Shown in pieces: positions 50,108 through 59,901 of a stretch of 64,000 nucleotides of DNA (position 1 is its first letter; each line of letters begins with the position of its first letter). The stretch comes from Candidatus Peregrinibacteria bacterium (GTDB lineage: Bacteria > Patescibacteriota > Gracilibacteria > UBA1369 > LOWO2-01-FULL-3): contig JAPLYN010000002.1 of NCBI GenBank assembly GCA_026395515.1, positions 35,774 through 99,773 of the forward strand, given 5' to 3'. The notes under the pieces were generated by a model that was not told the DNA's origin, did no database searches, and saw only the letters and a list, made by a program, of their open reading frames with translations. A program made the translations under genes and the position numbers.

Positions 50108-52375
50108 CTATCTATCATCTCCATTTACCTTTCTAACGTGTTTTGTTCCTTCAACTAAAGGTCCAGTACCACCCTTTCCTTCTTCTGTATGTCCACCTTG
50201 TTCTTGCTTAGCAAAAGCTGCAGAAGACTGTCCGCTCAATCCACCACCGGCAGCGTGTGGAGCAGCTGTATGGCCAGCGTCAGCACCCATCAAAGCCTTA
50301 TGTGACAAGTTGTATCTACCTTGGTCGTCGATCTTCATCAACTTAACTTTGATCTTATCTCCAAGTTTCACTACGTCTTCTACTTTATTTACACGTTTTG
50401 TATCTAATTCAGAAATGTGAACTAAACCATCTTTACCTGGTGTCATTTCCACAAAAGCTCCGAATTCCATAACTTTCACTACTGTACCTTCGAATACGTC
50501 ACCAACTTTTGGCATGTAAGTAAGTTTCTTTACCCACTCTACAGCTTTTTCACCAGATACTTGGTCTGGAGCAGTAATTGTAACAATACCCTCGTCAGCA
50601 ATATCCATTTCAACACCACATTCTTTAGTGATCTTCTGGATAGTTTCTCCACCTTTACCGATAACCACACGAATCATGTCTGGATCGATAGTAATATTCA
50701 TAATCAATGGAGCGTACTTAGAAAGCTTCTTACGAGCTTCAGGCAACACAGCGTTCATACTGTCGAGAATGAAAGTACGACCTTCGTGAGCCTGCGCCAA
50801 AGCCTTACGCATAAGGTCTAGTGAAAGACCCTTGATCTTAATATCCATTTGAAGAGCAGTGATACCATCTTTAGTACCAGCTACTTTGAAATCCATGTCT
50901 CCAGCAAAATCTTCCATACCCTGAATATCGCTCAAAATCTTGTAGTCTCCATTGTCTGGATTAGATACGAGACCCATAGCAATACCAGCAACTGGTTTCT
51001 TTAGTGGAACACCGGCACACATAAGTGAAAGGCTTGATCCGCAAACGGATGCCATTGAGCTAGATCCATTACATCTAGTTACTTCAGAAACCAACCACAT
51101 TGTGTATGGGAATTCTGCAGCACTTGGAAGCATTGGGATAAGAGCTCTTTCTCCAAGATCTCCATGTCCAATTTCACGACGACCTGGACCACGTTGTGGT
51201 TTGATATCGCCAGTAGCAAATGGTGGGAAATGATAATGATGGAAGTATCTCTTAGTAACATCTCTTTCCATAGTATCTACAATCTGAGCATCGCCAGGAC
51301 CACCGAGAGTAGTGATAGTCAAAGCCATAGTCTCACCTCTTTGGAAAATTGCAGAACCATGTACACGTGGAAGTACATCAAGTTCGATACTAATAGGACG
51401 AATTTCAGTTAATTTACGACCATCGAGACGAGTTTCTTTTTCAAGAATGTTCTTTCTCATGTTCTTCTCAAGCATCTTATTTAGAATGCCTGCAAGTTCT
51501 CCTTGGCTGAATTTTCCTTCTGCGATTTCAGCAGCAAATTTTTCGAATATTTTATCTTCAATAGCGTGAATTTGATCTTTTACGATCATTTTTGTAATAC
51601 CGCTAACATTCAACATGTCTTCAGTAACAAAACCTTTCACGGCTTCTACAGCTTCTTCCTTGAAAGCAGCAACCGTAGCTTCAATTTTTTTCACTTCGAA
51701 TTTTTTAGCGTATTCGAGTTGAAGTTCACAAATTTGTTTGATGTATTTATGAGCCATTTCCAAAGCCTGAAGAACAACTTCCTCAGTAACTTCTTTCATA
51801 GCAGCTTCCACCATAGTGATAGCATCTAGAGTTCCTACAACTACTAAGTTCATAGTTCCCTCTTCACATTGTGTGTAAGTAGGATTCACTACTAGTTCTC
51901 CATTTACATAACCCATGCGCACAGCGCCTACAGGTCCTGAGAAAGGAAGTCCGCTTACCATTAAAGCAGCAGATGCAGCATTAATAGCAGTAGTAGCTGG
52001 ATCTACTTCTAGATCAGCTGAAAGTGCACTACAGATAATTTGAACTTCGTTTGTAGTACCCTTTGGGAAAAGTGGACGGATTGGACGATCGATAAGACGA
52101 GAAATCATAATAGCATTCTCGGATGGACGACCTTCACGTTTGATAAAACGGCTGCCTTTGATCTTACCTGCAGCATACATATTCTCTTCATAGTCTACAG
52201 ACATTGGGAAAAAGTCTGCACCTGCTTTGCCTTTTGGGCTCATAGATGCGTTACCCATTACGACAGTATCGCCTAGAGAAACTAGGGCAAAACCATTCGC
52301 ATAGCTGGAAACAGGATAATTCCTGATACGGAACTCGCGACCGGCGAGATCCATTTTTACTTCTTTTGGTTCCAT
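50108..52375 (-). CDS. pnp: Polyribonucleotide nucleotidyltransferase
   Basis: 755 residues. Two RNase PH domains (FPMSVDYEENMYAAGKIKGS; the second with GHGDLGERAL and PSAAEFPYT), a KH domain (VIGKGGETIQ) and an S1 domain (FEGTVVKVMEFGAFVEM), with a Gly/Ala-rich tail. Degrades RNA 3' to 5' with phosphate. It follows rpsO, as in many bacteria. Confidence 0.96.
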   Translation of the reverse strand: MEPKEVKMDLAGREFRIRNYPVSSYANGFALVSLGDTVVMGNASMSPKGKAGADFFPMSVDYEENMYAAGKIKGSRFIKREGRPSENAIMISRLIDRPIRPLFPKGTTNEVQIICSALSADLEVDPATTAINAASAALMVSGLPFSGPVGAVRMGYVNGELVVNPTYTQCEEGTMNLVVVGTLDAITMVEAAMKEVTEEVVLQALEMAHKYIKQICELQLEYAKKFEVKKIEATVAAFKEEAVEAVKGFVTEDMLNVSGITKMIVKDQIHAIEDKIFEKFAAEIAEGKFSQGELAGILNKMLEKNMRKNILEKETRLDGRKLTEIRPISIELDVLPRVHGSAIFQRGETMALTITTLGGPGDAQIVDTMERDVTKRYFHHYHFPPFATGDIKPQRGPGRREIGHGDLGERALIPMLPSAAEFPYTMWLVSEVTRCNGSSSMASVCGSSLSLMCAGVPLKKPVAGIAMGLVSNPDNGDYKILSDIQGMEDFAGDMDFKVAGTKDGITALQMDIKIKGLSLDLMRKALAQAHEGRTFILDSMNAVLPEARKKLSKYAPLIMNITIDPDMIRVVIGKGGETIQKITKECGVEMDIADEGIVTITAPDQVSGEKAVEWVKKLTYMPKVGDVFEGTVVKVMEFGAFVEMTPGKDGLVHISELDTKRVNKVEDVVKLGDKIKVKLMKIDDQGRYNLSHKALMGADAGHTAAPHAAGGGLSGQSSAAFAKQEQGGHTEEGKGGTGPLVEGTKHVRKVNGDDR

Positions 52376-52556
52376 TTTTTAGAACTTATGGGATAGAGTA
52401 CCCGACTAAGCCGGGTAAATATGCCCCACGGAATCTTCAAGCTCTCAAGTGACAAGATTTAAAAAATTATTAGCCGGAGCCAATAATTCTCTAAATCCTG
52501 CGACTTAAGATGCAGTTTCCAAGGGGTTTAAAAAAACAATTTTTTTAAGGAACGTC
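52376..52556 (-). promoter_or_regulatory. rpsO-pnp intergenic region with two hairpins
   Basis: Two stems: GATTTA-AATTATT-GC paired with its complement between 52456 and 52497, and TACCCG/CGGGTA at 52399-52417. No gene. In E. coli the same interval carries an RNase III-processed hairpin that controls pnp; a similar role here is inferred from position only. Confidence 0.5.
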
Positions 52557-52820
52557 TTATTTGCGAAGTTTAAGATCCTTAAGAAGTTTCTCATACTCAA
52601 CCTTGTCGTGCAAACGAAGATAGTTCAAATGTTTGCGACGTTTACCTACCATACCGAGTAGGCCACGGCGAGAGTGATCATCCTTAGGATGTAACTCTAA
52701 GTGTCCAGATAACTCATTGATCCTTTCGGTCAAAATTGCTACCTGTACTTGTGAGGATCCAGTATCCTTTTCGTGGATACCATGTTTTGTCATTAACTTC
52801 TTCTTTTTGTCTCGTTTCAT
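52557..52820 (-). CDS. rpsO: 30S ribosomal protein S15
   Basis: 87 residues from ATG 52820 (MKRDKKKKLMTKHGIHEKDTG), the usual S15 length; an upstream in-frame start at 52871 adds non-family residues. Typical GSSQVQVAILTERI, HLELHPKDDHSRRGLL and KRRKHLNYL. Binds 16S rRNA early in assembly. Confidence 0.95.
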   Translation of the reverse strand: MKRDKKKKLMTKHGIHEKDTGSSQVQVAILTERINELSGHLELHPKDDHSRRGLLGMVGKRRKHLNYLRLHDKVEYEKLLKDLKLRK

Positions 52821-52920
52821 TATTTTGGGGGAAAAAAAATTTCGCAATGAAAATTGTACTAATAAATTCAATTTTTGGCAAGGGGAAACTTGAGTTTTGA
52901 GGATATTTTAGAATGCTCTG

Positions 52921-52948
52921 TTGACTTTGAGTGGGTCAAGGATAGAAT
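52921..52948 (+). promoter_or_regulatory. Promoter of the multi-pass membrane protein
   Basis: TTGACT (52921-52926), 16 bases, TAGAAT (52943-52948), 8 bases to the ATG at 52957. Leaderless-type; it fixes 52957 as the start rather than the upstream TTG. Confidence 0.65.
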
Positions 52949-52956
52949 CCTTAGGT

Positions 52957-53934
52957 ATGAATTACAGACAAATAATTGCCGATTCTTGGAAGTATACCCA
53001 ATCTAATAAAAGATTGATTATATGGTTCGGATTTTTGTCCTGTCTACTTACTACTACGGTGGGAGTCGGATACATGGCTTACCAATTCTTTGCATTCAAA
53101 ACTTCTTACCTATTTAGCACTGAAGAACATAGCTTTTTGAGCCAGGTAATAGGTTTTATAATAGATTTCATCAAGACTAATGTCTCTTTAACGATACCCT
53201 TGGTAGTTTTTGCAGTGATTTTTGGAATTCTCTATTTCTTATATCCTACTTTAGCGGAAGCAGCGGCAATTCAGGTGATTGCCAGGAATAAAAACGGTCA
53301 AAAAGCAGGAGTTGGCACCGGCTTTCGCCATGGAATGATGTCCTTCCTTCCACTTCTTGAATATCACCTATTAATCAAGACTTTTGGATTTTTCTCTATT
53401 TTGATTGAAATGTCCTTCGTACTTAGGAATCTAGGACCGGTTATTTTTAAGATATTTTTGCCAATATTTATTTTACTTATAATTATTGGTTTCATTTTGA
53501 CTCTTCTTTTTACTTATACTGATTTCTATATAGTAATAGATAATGAACCTGTTGTGTCAGCGATGAAAAAAAGCGCAAAAATGGTAATTATGCATTGGAA
53601 ATACACCTTTTTGATCAGTATTTTGATGTTAATTATTGGCTTAAGAATTATTATTCAGGTGGTGATGGTGTTCCTTATCCCAGCACTTATAGTTTTGATT
53701 ACTGGTTATTTGGCCACAGTCACTTTGCCAGTAACTGGTGTGATTGTTGGTGGTGTGGTTGGGTTGGTAGCCCTAATATCTGCAGCATATCTCACAGGTA
53801 TCGTTGAAATATTCTCCTATACTGTATGGACCTATACTTTCCTTGCAGTGACACAAGAAAAAGAGCTAACAGCTAGAGAAGAAGAAGCTGCACCGGCAGT
53901 TACTATCCATGAGGAGCCCGAGCAAAGTAACTAA
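52957..53934 (+). CDS. Unknown multi-pass membrane protein
   Basis: 325 residues with about six hydrophobic segments and an acidic C-terminal tail. Begins MNYRQIIADSWKYTQSNK, similar in style to membrane proteins in which a short amphipathic helix precedes the first helix. Family not assigned. Its end overlaps the convergent DUF3307 gene by 32 bases. Confidence 0.65.
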   Translation: MNYRQIIADSWKYTQSNKRLIIWFGFLSCLLTTTVGVGYMAYQFFAFKTSYLFSTEEHSFLSQVIGFIIDFIKTNVSLTIPLVVFAVIFGILYFLYPTLAEAAAIQVIARNKNGQKAGVGTGFRHGMMSFLPLLEYHLLIKTFGFFSILIEMSFVLRNLGPVIFKIFLPIFILLIIIGFILTLLFTYTDFYIVIDNEPVVSAMKKSAKMVIMHWKYTFLISILMLIIGLRIIIQVVMVFLIPALIVLITGYLATVTLPVTGVIVGGVVGLVALISAAYLTGIVEIFSYTVWTYTFLAVTQEKELTAREEEAAPAVTIHEEPEQSN

Positions 53935-54487
53935 GAACCATAAATAGAATATAGACTAGTGAGAAAACAAAAATCCTCAAAGCTATATTCCGAGGATGCA
54001 TTTTCAAAGTAGCGTCGTGTTTTTTTTCACGTATTTTTTGAAAATGATAAATTTCCACAGCACTACTACACAAGATGAGGAAAGAAAAAAAGATCACAAC
54101 CCTAATGTCTGAATAAACCTGATAAAAACCTTGTGATGGCAATTTCAGAGCTAAATCCTGGACGAAAAAATAGACAATCATCATTACAAGTAAATGAATG
54201 AGCTGGTCTAGCAAAAAGGCCATTATTTTCTTGTCATGCTTTAGGTCGTAACTAATTTTGGCCTGATCAATCCAAAAATGTAGGAAACAGATTACAAAAG
54301 CTGCTCCAATTGGCCAATAGTTACCATTTAGAATAAAAGGAGAAAGAACTATTAAATTCACCACGAAATGAACCAATACGTGCACTAAAACACCGTATTT
54401 ACTCTTTATTTTCCAAAGTACCAATTTATTTGGCTGAAAAACGAAGTCTGCTAAAAGATGGGCTAAAATTAAGTATCCTAGAATCAT
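53903..54487 (-). CDS. DUF3307 family membrane protein
   Basis: 194 residues, five or six membrane helices. The N-terminal LILAHLLADFVFQPNKL and a following VLVHFVVN His region are the DUF3307 signature. Function unknown. Its start overlaps the stop of the cNMP-binding gene by one base (TAATG). Confidence 0.8.
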   Translation of the reverse strand: MILGYLILAHLLADFVFQPNKLVLWKIKSKYGVLVHVLVHFVVNLIVLSPFILNGNYWPIGAAFVICFLHFWIDQAKISYDLKHDKKIMAFLLDQLIHLLVMMIVYFFVQDLALKLPSQGFYQVYSDIRVVIFFSFLILCSSAVEIYHFQKIREKKHDATLKMHPRNIALRIFVFSLVYILFMVLSYFARAPHG

Positions 54488-54939
54488 TATTTTGTTAGGT
54501 CATTTTGTTTAATACGATCCACCATAGTGGCACTAATCTGCTCAGCAAGAGAAGTATTAGTCTCTAGTAGTTTTCTGAAATCTGCTTTGCTCAAGATAAA
54601 CACTTCAGACTCCATAGTGGCTTTTGCAGCGGCATTACGTGGCTGATCAGATACTAGGGCCATTTCACCAAAGAAACCTTGATCATTGATCTCAGCAACC
54701 TTCTTTGGAAGGTCTCCTGCCTCTTTAGGCTCATGATAAATGCTTACCTGCCCCTTTTTCACTATATATAGGGCATCTCCTTCATCCCCTTCCTTAAAAA
54801 GCTGATAATTTGCTGGATAGTACATCAATACGATGTGGGCAATAATTTCTTTATGAGCATTTTCGTCCAATGTAGCGAAAAGTGGGATCTGCTTTAAAAT
54901 TGGCAGCAGCATTGAGGAATCGACATTTGTATCACTCAT
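54487..54939 (-). CDS. Cyclic-nucleotide-binding-domain protein
   Basis: 150 residues from ATG 54939. One cNMP-binding domain: LFATLDENA, EGDEGDALYIVKKGQVSIY, and the phosphate-binding cassette FFGEMALVSDQPRNAAAKA. No helix-turn-helix or channel part, so a standalone sensor. The Arg-x-Ala motif of true cNMP binders is near-intact (PRNAA). Coupled to the DUF3307 gene. Confidence 0.82.
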   Translation of the reverse strand: MSDTNVDSSMLLPILKQIPLFATLDENAHKEIIAHIVLMYYPANYQLFKEGDEGDALYIVKKGQVSIYHEPKEAGDLPKKVAEINDQGFFGEMALVSDQPRNAAAKATMESEVFILSKADFRKLLETNTSLAEQISATMVDRIKQNDLTK

Positions 54940-55027
54940 TTTTGTTTGGTTATTTATTTGACATATCACTAGTTATATTATATAATATATTTAGATAAAT
55001 AGCAAGTTCCCAAAAACAAAAACATAA

Positions 55028-55681
55028 ATGGTAAAGTTCTCGCAAAACAAGAAGATAGCTATTTCTGCAATAGCTCTGTTCGTAATATCATTCTCCACAA
55101 TGATTTTTTTCTTAGGTGGAGACATGAAAGGTGCGGCTAATGTTATGGGAGCTGGAGAACATGGCGGTACTACAAGCGGACACGGTGGAGCTGAAGCAGC
55201 TGCATCAGAGATTAATAAAAGTGGATTCTCTACTGACGTAAGCGGAAATATTACTATAGTAGGTAAAGACTTTTGCGCTTTGCTTAATCAGAATTGTCCA
55301 GATTTAATTAAACAGCCTATATATAAGTATGTGGATAAAGAGGATTTCTCAGAATTGTCTGAAGTTCTTGGTAAAGTGGTAGAAAGTGCTCAATCCATAG
55401 ATTCAATTGGTCCAATTCGCGTAAGTGCAAACCAAGAAAAAGGGAAATTAATTATTTTGAGCGCAAAAAGCATACAAAATGCTGAAGGCAAAATCACTGG
55501 AATTAATTTCACTGTAAAAGATATTACTGACAGAGTAGATGGAACAAATAAAACTGATGTTAAAACAGAAAAGAAAGAAGATTCAAAAAGTGAATGGCTA
55601 GAGGGCATTTATCCAAAAATTAAAGACATAAATAGCCAGAGCGATACTTTGATGAAAAAGTTAAGTTTTAATAACGGCTAA
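55028..55681 (+). CDS. Membrane-anchored protein with PAS-like fold
   Basis: 217 residues. N-terminal signal anchor (about 10-30), a Gly/His-rich stretch (GAGEHGGTTSGHGG), then a region like a PAS domain: DVSGNITIVGKDFCALLNQ..., YVDKEDFSELSEVLG, and NAEGKITGINFTVKDIT. Two Cys (in DFCALLNQNC) could form a disulfide. PAS sensing outside the membrane is an inference. Confidence 0.6.
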   Translation: MVKFSQNKKIAISAIALFVISFSTMIFFLGGDMKGAANVMGAGEHGGTTSGHGGAEAAASEINKSGFSTDVSGNITIVGKDFCALLNQNCPDLIKQPIYKYVDKEDFSELSEVLGKVVESAQSIDSIGPIRVSANQEKGKLIILSAKSIQNAEGKITGINFTVKDITDRVDGTNKTDVKTEKKEDSKSEWLEGIYPKIKDINSQSDTLMKKLSFNNG

Positions 55682-55708
55682 TTGTATAGCATTTAGCTCG
55701 CATAATTC

Positions 55709-55766
55709 TTGCTTAGAGTAGCGTCTACGAGTAGAATTCACCCCGTTAAATATTAACGGATTTTTT
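55709..55766 (+). promoter_or_regulatory. leuS promoter with hairpin at the 5' end of the mRNA
   Basis: TTGCTT (55709-55714), 17 bases, TAGAAT (55732-55737). A hairpin CCGTTAA-ATA-TTAACGG (55743-55759) follows at the predicted RNA start, then A and six T running straight into the ATG at 55767. It has terminator form but sits at the mRNA 5' end with no Shine-Dalgarno. Confidence 0.65.
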
Positions 55767-58166
55767 ATGTCTTCTTCCTATAAAGCCCGCACCACTGAAC
55801 AGAAATGGCAAAAAAAGTGGAATTCTTCAAAATTGTATAAAGTTAATTTGGCGAGCAAAAAGCCAAAATACTATAATCTAGTAATGTTCCCCTATCCATC
55901 TGGAGATAAATTGCATGTGGGACATTGGTATAATTTTGCACCAGCAGATAGCTGGGGTCGCTATAAAAGAATGAATGGTTTCAATGTGTTTGAACCAATG
56001 GGTTTTGATAGTTTTGGATTACCTGCTGAGAACTATGCAATTAAGACTGGGGTTCCTCCACAAAAGAGTACAGAAAAAAATATTGTATCCATGATCAAGC
56101 AATTAGGTGCTATGGGTACAATGTATGATTGGGATAAGACCGCAGTTACATCTAGACCTGACTATTACAAATGGAGCCAGTGGGTGTTTTTGCAACTATA
56201 TAAAAAGGGTTTAGCTTACAAGAAAGATGCTCCCGTGAATTGGTGTTCTAGTTGTCAGACAGTATTGGCGAATGAGCAAGTTCAAGATGGAAAATGTGAC
56301 CGTTGCAGCACTATTATTATTCAAAAAAATCTTTATCAGTGGTTTTTCAAAATCAGTGATTACTCTGAGCCATTATTGGACAATGCCGATTTAGATTGGC
56401 CAGAAAAAACTAAGATAATGCAGAAAAATTGGATTGGTAAAAGCAGTGGTTGTGATATCTATTTCAAACTTGAAGATGGTGATGATGTTTTAACTGCTTA
56501 CACTACTAGACCTGATACAATTTATAGCGTGACTTTCGTAGTAATGGCCCCTGAGCATCCACTCTTGGATGGATTAGTAAAGGGAACCAAATATGAGCAA
56601 GAGGTAAAGGAAATTCGCAAAGTGATTAATCGCCAAAGTATCATTGAAAGAACATCGGATACAGGTAAAGATAAGATTGGTTGCTTCACTGGAAAATACG
56701 TAATTAATCCAGTAAATGGTGCGAAGATTCCGGTATATGTAGCGAACTTTGCCTTAATGTATGGAACAGGAATTGTAATGGCAGATGCACATGATCAAAG
56801 AGATTTTGAGTTCGCGAGAAAATATAGTATTCCTTTGAAATTTGTTATCTCCGAGAAAGGAGAGAAAATTGATCCTAAAGATTTCCAGGGTGCTTATACT
56901 GGAGATGGAATCTTGTTCGATTCTGAAGGATTCAATGGCATGAATAATCGCCAAGCTTTGCCTAAGATGATAGATTTTCTTGAAGGAAAAGGTTTTGGAA
57001 AGAGGGCTACAAACTATAAATTAAGAGATTGGTTATTGAGCAGACAAAGATATTGGGGTGCTCCGATTCCAATTATAAATTGTCCAAAATGTGGAGAAGT
57101 ACCTGTTCCAGATAAGGATTTGCCAGTGGTATTGCCTATTGGAAATGTGGACTATAAGCCAAAAGGGAAAGCGCCATTAGCTTCAGTTCCTAGATTCGTA
57201 AACACTAAGTGTCCGAAATGTAAGGGCAAGGCAAATCGTGAAGTAGATACGATGGATACCTTCATTTGTTCAAGCTGGTATTACTTGAGATATTTAAGTG
57301 CGAAGGATAAGAAACAAGCTTTTGATCCGAAAATTATCAAGAAGTGGATGCCAGTAGATATGTACATTGGAGGACCAGAACATGCTTGTATGCATCTTTT
57401 GTATGCTCGTTTCATTCACAAAGTTTTGATGAACGATCCAAAGGCTGAACCATTTAAGAAATTAGTGCATCAAGGTTTAATCACAAAAGATGGTGCGAAA
57501 ATGAGTAAATCAAAAGGCAACGTGGTGAGCCCAGATGAGTTTGTGGAGAAATATGGCAGCGATGTATTCAGAATGTATTTGATGTTTATGGGACCATTCA
57601 CAGATGGGGGAGACTGGAGCGACAAAGGCATCACTGGTCTCGCTAGATTTGTGGAAAGATTCTGGACAATGTTAGATGCGAAGGAAACTAAAGTAGTCGA
57701 CCAAAAGGTCATGAAAATTTCCGTTCATAAATTGATTAAAAAAATTAGTGAAGATATAGAAAAATTCCATTTCAATACTGCAGTTGCATCTTTAATGGAA
57801 TTTACAAATCTCGGATTGAAGAATGGATTAGATAAGGCTAGCAAGAAAATTGCAGCACAATTGATTGCACCATTGGCTCCACATTTGGCTGAAGAATGCT
57901 GGTCAAAGCTTGGTGGCAAATATAGTATTTTTGATTCAAAATGGCCTAAGTATGATGCCGAGTTTACAGTGGATGATACGGTAAGAATTGGCGTGCAAGT
58001 AAATGGAAAAGTTCGTGGAGAAATTGAAATAAGCAAAGAGACTACTCAAGAAGAAGCTATTAAATTAGCTCGCTCAAATGAAAATGTCCTTAAATATCTC
58101 ACTCAAGGACAAGTAGTGAAGGAAATATACGTACCAGGAAGGATTGTAGGATTCGTAGTTAAATAA
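55767..58166 (+). CDS. leuS: Leucyl-tRNA synthetase
   Basis: 799 residues. HIGH-type motif KLHVGHWYNF, zinc-ribbon region CSSCQTVLANEQV...CDRC, an editing (CP1) domain with TTRPDT, and KMSKS in GAKMSKSKGNV near residue 575. Charges tRNA-Leu. Preceded by a promoter and 5' hairpin that may regulate it. Confidence 0.97.
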   Translation: MSSSYKARTTEQKWQKKWNSSKLYKVNLASKKPKYYNLVMFPYPSGDKLHVGHWYNFAPADSWGRYKRMNGFNVFEPMGFDSFGLPAENYAIKTGVPPQKSTEKNIVSMIKQLGAMGTMYDWDKTAVTSRPDYYKWSQWVFLQLYKKGLAYKKDAPVNWCSSCQTVLANEQVQDGKCDRCSTIIIQKNLYQWFFKISDYSEPLLDNADLDWPEKTKIMQKNWIGKSSGCDIYFKLEDGDDVLTAYTTRPDTIYSVTFVVMAPEHPLLDGLVKGTKYEQEVKEIRKVINRQSIIERTSDTGKDKIGCFTGKYVINPVNGAKIPVYVANFALMYGTGIVMADAHDQRDFEFARKYSIPLKFVISEKGEKIDPKDFQGAYTGDGILFDSEGFNGMNNRQALPKMIDFLEGKGFGKRATNYKLRDWLLSRQRYWGAPIPIINCPKCGEVPVPDKDLPVVLPIGNVDYKPKGKAPLASVPRFVNTKCPKCKGKANREVDTMDTFICSSWYYLRYLSAKDKKQAFDPKIIKKWMPVDMYIGGPEHACMHLLYARFIHKVLMNDPKAEPFKKLVHQGLITKDGAKMSKSKGNVVSPDEFVEKYGSDVFRMYLMFMGPFTDGGDWSDKGITGLARFVERFWTMLDAKETKVVDQKVMKISVHKLIKKISEDIEKFHFNTAVASLMEFTNLGLKNGLDKASKKIAAQLIAPLAPHLAEECWSKLGGKYSIFDSKWPKYDAEFTVDDTVRIGVQVNGKVRGEIEISKETTQEEAIKLARSNENVLKYLTQGQVVKEIYVPGRIVGFVVK

Positions 58167-58179
58167 TCTCTGAAATTAC

Positions 58180-59898
58180 ATGACCAGGAGGACAGGTAAA
58201 ATCCTTAAGTTACTGCTGAAAGCATGTTTGTTTGTACTGCTTGTAGTTTTAGGAATTGGTATATCTTTGCTTTTGTGGTTTGGCTATGAGATTGGTGATT
58301 ACAATATTATTCCTGAATATGCGAAAATTTCCGGATTTCCTGGTGAGGAAAAAACTTACTTGGTGGTTTTTCAGAATAATAATGAAATAAGGCCTGCTGG
58401 TGGATTTATTACCGCATATGGCCTGATGAAATTTAATCATGGTTTATTCCAAGATTTACAAATTAACAATGTATACGGTACAACTGATCAACATTCATAT
58501 ATTGAACCTCCCTATCCGTTGAATACAATGCTGGACAAGGATGGTCAAAAATTAAGTTATTCATTTAGGGATGCTAATTTTGCTCCGGACTTCAGATATT
58601 CAGCAAAAAATCTCGAGAAGATGCTAAAATTAACCCAGAAGGATTTACAAGTGGATGGAGTAATAGCTATAAACTATTCTTTTCTTGAAGATTTACTCGG
58701 AAAAATAGGCGGGGTCGACGTGGACAGAACGAAGTTAGATAAAAATTCACTTTTTTCTACTTTGGAATATTCGGTGAATGACATAGATAGACATAGCCTA
58801 ACAGATTTGGCGAATCGCAAAGATATATTAAAAGATTTCAGCAAAGAGCTAATAAAAAAGATTGTGCTACATCCGTTGATGATTGGGGACGTCCTAAAAG
58901 TGGCTCATCAAAGTTTAGACAAAAAGGATATTCAAATTTATTTCAAAGATGAATCGTTAGAAAAAATGGCGATTACCAGAGGTTGGTCTGGCTCATGGGA
59001 AGAAAAAACCAATAGTGATTTATTGGCTTTAAATACAGCTAATCTAGGAGGCCTAAAGGCAGACAGATATATTTCAAAAAATATCAGTTACGATCTGCAC
59101 ATAGATAAAAAATCTCAAAAAGACGATTACAAATTATCTGCTACAACAAAAATTACTTTAAAATATTTTGGCACAGAAAATATTCCTGTGAGTGGCGACT
59201 ACAATGGATTTTTACGTTTATACGTTCCGGAGGGAGCAAATCTAACTTCTTCAGATAAGAATAGCATTGAAGATTTCAGCGAACACGACGAAGGATATTT
59301 GCATGTCTATGAATGCTTTATAAAAATGAAACCTGGTGAAGAGAAATCTTTTTCCTACACCTACTACTTACCTTCAAGTCTGATTAAGGATGACAAATAC
59401 TCTCTATTCATTCCAAAGCAATCTGGTGCAGTGAATGATAGCTATACAGTGGTTATAACTCTTCCAAACGATTACTCCCTATCCTCAGACACCTTCCAAA
59501 CAAAGGAAAATTTCGCTTTATACAATGGTCGTCCGGACAATAATATGAGTTTTAATTTAAGTTTTAAAAAAGGAGATAGACCACCATATGCTATTTACCA
59601 AAACATTGATTCTCTAAGTAAAATCAAAATAACCTTCAATAAGGATGTGTCACCATTAGAGGATAGTAATTTCCAAATAGAAGACAGTAACGAGAAGGTC
59701 CCAGGATCAACGGATACTATAAAAATTTTGGACGTACAACAAACCGGTCCAAATGTTTGGCTAAATGTTGGCGGTATGACTTATCAAAATGAAGAAAGAT
59801 ACAATATTTTACTAAAGGGGGTTAAGGACTTAGACGGAAACACAATCAATCCTGACCCACGTAAAATAACCGTAGTCCAAAGGGTTCCACAGAATTAA
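58180..59898 (+). CDS. DUF4012 domain surface protein
   Basis: 572 residues. N-terminal membrane anchor (about 13-32), then a DUF4012 domain with FQNNNEIRPAGGFITAYGL and DGVIAINYSFLEDLLGKIGGVDV. The C-terminal ~100 residues form an Ig-like beta domain (KITFNKDVSPLEDSNFQI). DUF4012 proteins are extracytoplasmic and common in CPR and Gram-positive genomes; role unknown. Follows leuS by 13 bases. Confidence 0.82.
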   Translation: MTRRTGKILKLLLKACLFVLLVVLGIGISLLLWFGYEIGDYNIIPEYAKISGFPGEEKTYLVVFQNNNEIRPAGGFITAYGLMKFNHGLFQDLQINNVYGTTDQHSYIEPPYPLNTMLDKDGQKLSYSFRDANFAPDFRYSAKNLEKMLKLTQKDLQVDGVIAINYSFLEDLLGKIGGVDVDRTKLDKNSLFSTLEYSVNDIDRHSLTDLANRKDILKDFSKELIKKIVLHPLMIGDVLKVAHQSLDKKDIQIYFKDESLEKMAITRGWSGSWEEKTNSDLLALNTANLGGLKADRYISKNISYDLHIDKKSQKDDYKLSATTKITLKYFGTENIPVSGDYNGFLRLYVPEGANLTSSDKNSIEDFSEHDEGYLHVYECFIKMKPGEEKSFSYTYYLPSSLIKDDKYSLFIPKQSGAVNDSYTVVITLPNDYSLSSDTFQTKENFALYNGRPDNNMSFNLSFKKGDRPPYAIYQNIDSLSKIKITFNKDVSPLEDSNFQIEDSNEKVPGSTDTIKILDVQQTGPNVWLNVGGMTYQNEERYNILLKGVKDLDGNTINPDPRKITVVQRVPQN

Positions 59899-59901
59899 TA
59901 T

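Noticed and set aside
55682..55766. T-box leader for leuS
   Set aside because: Only about 25 bases separate the predicted RNA start from the ATG, with no specifier stem or T-box motif.
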